Under the pieces are notes generated by a model. That model did not search any database, was not told where the DNA came from, and saw only the letters and a list, made by a program, of their open reading frames with translations. Shown here piece after piece: positions 49,077 to 51,271 of a stretch of DNA of 51,271 nt. The position numbers and the translations under genes are program-made. Position 1 is the stretch's first letter; the number at the start of each line of letters is the position of its first letter. Origin of the DNA: Pantoea latae (lineage in GTDB: Bacteria; Pseudomonadota; Gammaproteobacteria; Enterobacterales; Enterobacteriaceae); NCBI RefSeq assembly GCF_002077695.1, contig NZ_MWUE01000010.1:1-51271 (forward strand), written 5' to 3'.

Positions 49077-50528
49077 ATGCATTTTCGCGCCATTACTCGC
49101 ATTGTCGGTCTGCTGGTCATTCTCTTTTCCGTCACCATGATTGTACCGGGACTGGTGGCGTTGATTTACCGCGATGGCGCCGGCCGCGCGTTCAGCCAGA
49201 CCTTTTTGATGGCGCTGGCGATTGGCTCGCTGCTCTGGTGGCCCAATCGCAAACAGCGTACCGAGCTGAAGCCGCGCGAAGGCTTTTTGATTGTGGTGCT
49301 GTTCTGGACGGTGCTGGGCAGCGTGGGGGCGATGCCTTTTATCTTTGCCGAGCAGCCGCATCTCTCCGTTACCGACGCGTTCTTTGAATCCTTTTCCGGC
49401 CTGACCACCACCGGCGCGACCACGCTGGTGGGGCTCGATTCGATGCCGAAAGCGATTCTCTTCTACCGGCAGATGCTGCAGTGGCTGGGCGGGATGGGGA
49501 TCATCGTGCTGGCGGTGGCGATTCTGCCGATTTTGGGCGTCGGCGGCATGCAGCTCTACCGCGCGGAGATGCCGGGTCCGCTGAAAGACAATAAGATGCG
49601 GCCGCGTATCGCCGAGACCGCAAAAACCCTCTGGCTGATCTATGTGCTGCTGACGGTGGCCTGCGCGGTGGCGCTCTGGCTGGCGGGCATGCCGCTGTTC
49701 GATGCGATAGGGCACAGCTTTTCGACTATCGCCATTGGCGGCTTCTCCACCCATGATGCCAGTATTGGCTATTTCAACAGCGGCACCATCAACACCATTA
49801 TCGCCATCTTTTTGCTGATTTCCGGCTGTAACTACGGCCTGCATTTTTCGCTGCTCAGCAACCGCAACCTGCGCGTTTACTGGCGCGATCCCGAGTTTCG
49901 TACCTTTATCGGCGTGCAGCTGACGCTGGTGGTGATCTGCACGCTGGTGCTCTGGTTTCACAACGTCTACGCCAGCGGCTGGCAGACCCTTAACCAGGCC
50001 TTTTTTCAGGTGGTGTCGATGGCGACCACGGCGGGCTTTACCACCGACAGCATCGCACGCTGGCCGCTGTTCTTGCCGGTGCTGCTGCTTTGCTCCGCCT
50101 TTATCGGCGGCATGGCCGGTTCAACCGGCGGCGGGCTGAAGGTGATCCGTATTCTGCTGCTCTGCAAGCAGGGATCGCGTGAGCTGAAACGCCTGGTGCA
50201 TCCGAACGCGGTCTATACCATTAAGCTGGGCAACCGCGCGCTGCCGGAACGTATTCTGGAAGCGGTGTGGGGATTCTTCTCCGCCTATGCGCTGGTCTTT
50301 CTTGTCAGCATGCTGGCGATTATCGCCACCGGCGTGGATGACTTCTCTGCCTTCGCCGCGGTGGCCGCAACCCTGAATAACCTGGGGCCCGGCCTGGGCG
50401 TAGTGGCGGACAACTTCACTTCAATGAATGACGTCGCAAAATGGATCCTTATCTCCACTATGCTGTTTGGCCGTCTTGAAGTGTTTACCTTATTAGTGCT
50501 CTTTACGCCGACTTTCTGGCGCGAGTAA
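49077..50528 (+). CDS. trkH: Potassium transporter TrkH
   Basis: 483 aa, same length as E. coli TrkH. The membrane K+ channel-like subunit of the Trk system, which works with the gating ring TrkA. Four pore-loop repeats are visible: [44 protein letters not shown] and [15 protein letters not shown], each with the selectivity-filter Gly. The C-terminus [20 protein letters not shown] is conserved. AAGGA precedes the ATG. Confidence 0.97.
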   Translation: MHFRAITRIVGLLVILFSVTMIVPGLVALIYRDGAGRAFSQTFLMALAIGSLLWWPNRKQRTELKPREGFLIVVLFWTVLGSVGAMPFIFAEQPHLSVTDAFFESFSGLTTTGATTLVGLDSMPKAILFYRQMLQWLGGMGIIVLAVAILPILGVGGMQLYRAEMPGPLKDNKMRPRIAETAKTLWLIYVLLTVACAVALWLAGMPLFDAIGHSFSTIAIGGFSTHDASIGYFNSGTINTIIAIFLLISGCNYGLHFSLLSNRNLRVYWRDPEFRTFIGVQLTLVVICTLVLWFHNVYASGWQTLNQAFFQVVSMATTAGFTTDSIARWPLFLPVLLLCSAFIGGMAGSTGGGLKVIRILLLCKQGSRELKRLVHPNAVYTIKLGNRALPERILEAVWGFFSAYALVFLVSMLAIIATGVDDFSAFAAVAATLNNLGPGLGVVADNFTSMNDVAKWILISTMLFGRLEVFTLLVLFTPTFWRE

Positions 50529-50547
50529 GCAACAACGGGATGTACAG

Positions 50548-51084
50548 ATGAAAGCGTTGATTCTCTTTTCCAGCCGTGACGGGCAAACGCGCGAAATCGC
50601 GGCTTATATTGCCAATGAGATAAAGGCGCAGCAGGCGTGCGATGTGATCAACATTCTTCACGCCGACGCAGTTGACTGGGCGCAGTACGATCGGGTGTTG
50701 ATTGGTGCCTCGATCCGCTACGGCAAATTTCATCCCGCCGTAGCGAAATTCATTAAGACGCATCTGCAGGCGCTGCAGCAGCGCGCCAGCGGTTTTTTCT
50801 GCGTGAACCTGACCGCGCGCAAGCCGGAAAAGCGTTCGCCGCAAACCAACGCCTATACGCGTAAGTTCTTACAGCAGTCGCCGTGGCAGCCCGACTATTG
50901 CGCCGTGTTTGCCGGCGCGCTGCGTTATCCGCGCTATCGCTGGTTTGATCGGGTGATGATCCAGCTGATTATGCGTATGACCGGCGGAGAAACCGATAGC
51001 CGTAAAGAGGTGGAGTACACTGACTGGCAGCAGGTATCGCGTTTCGCCCGTGAATTTGTGCAATATCCCGTCAAATCGGCGTGA
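50548..51084 (+). CDS. hemG: Menaquinone-dependent protoporphyrinogen IX dehydrogenase
   Basis: 178 aa (E. coli 181). Oxidises protoporphyrinogen IX to protoporphyrin IX and passes electrons to the quinone pool. A flavodoxin-like protein: FMN phosphate loop [14 protein letters not shown] (about 5-18) and [13 protein letters not shown] (about 49-61). The hemG-specific insert reads [22 protein letters not shown], and the C-terminus contains [17 protein letters not shown]. It follows trkH by 19 bp and stands just before an rrn operon, as in E. coli. Confidence 0.96.
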   Translation: MKALILFSSRDGQTREIAAYIANEIKAQQACDVINILHADAVDWAQYDRVLIGASIRYGKFHPAVAKFIKTHLQALQQRASGFFCVNLTARKPEKRSPQTNAYTRKFLQQSPWQPDYCAVFAGALRYPRYRWFDRVMIQLIMRMTGGETDSRKEVEYTDWQQVSRFAREFVQYPVKSA

Positions 51085-51116
51085 ATAACAGCGAATTGAC
51101 GAAAAATAGTGCGAAC

Positions 51117-51167
51117 GATAATTTTTTTGAAATTAGCCCTTGTCAGCCAGAAAGAACTCCCTATAAT
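51117..51167 (+). promoter_or_regulatory. rrn operon P1 promoter with UP element
   Basis: TTGTCA (51140-51145), a 16-bp spacer and TATAAT (51162-51167) are followed by a GC-rich discriminator GCGCC. The AT-rich block ATAATTTTTTTGAAATTA (51118-51135) upstream is close to the UP-element consensus bound by the alpha subunit. The 16-bp spacer and GC discriminator are typical of stringently controlled rRNA promoters. The leader after it (AGTCGCCGGATGAAGTCCCTG) is rrn-like. Confidence 0.9.
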
Positions 51168-51262
51168 GCGCCTCCACTGACACGGCACAACGGCTTACGG
51201 AATGCGGTGTTCAGGAGACTCAGGCAGCTGAGTCGCCGGATGAAGTCCCTGAAAAAAAGGGG

Positions 51263-51268
51263 TTGACT
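51263..51268 (+). promoter_or_regulatory. -35 element of rrn P2, cut by window end
   Basis: GGGTTGACTC corresponds to the -35 region of the second rRNA promoter in E. coli rrn operons, about 100 bp after P1. The -10 and the 16S gene lie beyond the window. Confidence 0.75.
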
Positions 51269-51271
51269 CCG

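Overview
This window is a conserved chromosomal segment of an enterobacterium. Almost every gene matches an E. coli gene in both sequence and order (hemCDXY, cyaA, dapF, xerC, uvrD, corA, recQ, pldB, metR/metE, udp, rmuC, ubiEJB, tatABCD, rfaH, ubiD, fre, fadBA, pepQ, trkH, hemG, then a ribosomal RNA operon promoter). The high GC content, the strong GC bias at third codon positions (long spurious antisense frames) and the departures from E. coli order suggest an Erwiniaceae member (Pantoea, Mixta or Erwinia type). The genus is inferred, not proven.

Left end (1-860): an array of tiny C-GNA-G hairpins, a 19-bp copy of the 3' end of a tRNA-Pro gene with a terminator, a 195-bp dispersed repeat, and the small RNA gene glmZ with a sigma-54 promoter and three TGTC-N10-GACA activator sites. 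The aslAB genes that lie here in E. coli are absent. 864-4904 (minus): the haem operon hemC-hemD-hemX-hemY. 5222-14812 (plus): cyaA with a CRP site, lptM, the overlapping dapF-yigA-xerC-yigB run, uvrD with a LexA box and leader terminator, and corA with a structured leader. No cyaY lies between cyaA and lptM. A second, inverted copy of the 195-bp repeat follows corA.

15065-25903: rarD, yigI, pldA, recQ, the amino-acid exporters rhtC and rhtB, pldB, yigL, a displaced glpT with GlpR- and CRP-like sites, the biotin transporter gene bioP, and a displaced yehS with an octapeptide-repeat tail. 25960-32556: the divergent metR/metE pair with MetJ boxes, ysgA, udp with two CRP sites 52 bp apart, and an unrecognised TPR/glycosyltransferase-like gene that is the main accessory gene of the window. 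32641-43495: rmuC with a LexA-like box, ubiE-ubiJ-ubiB, tatABC, tatD, rfaH (minus), a displaced pepE, ubiD and fre. 43562-51271: the fadBA operon with a FadR operator, then pepQ, yigZ, trkH, hemG and the P1 promoter of an rrn operon (the -35 of P2 is at the window end).

The region is core metabolism and maintenance: haem and ubiquinone synthesis, cAMP signalling, DNA repair and dimer resolution, membrane phospholipid turnover, methionine synthesis, Tat export and fatty acid oxidation. No prophage, insertion sequence, CRISPR array or toxin-antitoxin pair is visible. The least explained parts are the hairpin array and tRNA tail at the left edge, the inverted repeat pair, and the gene between udp and rmuC.
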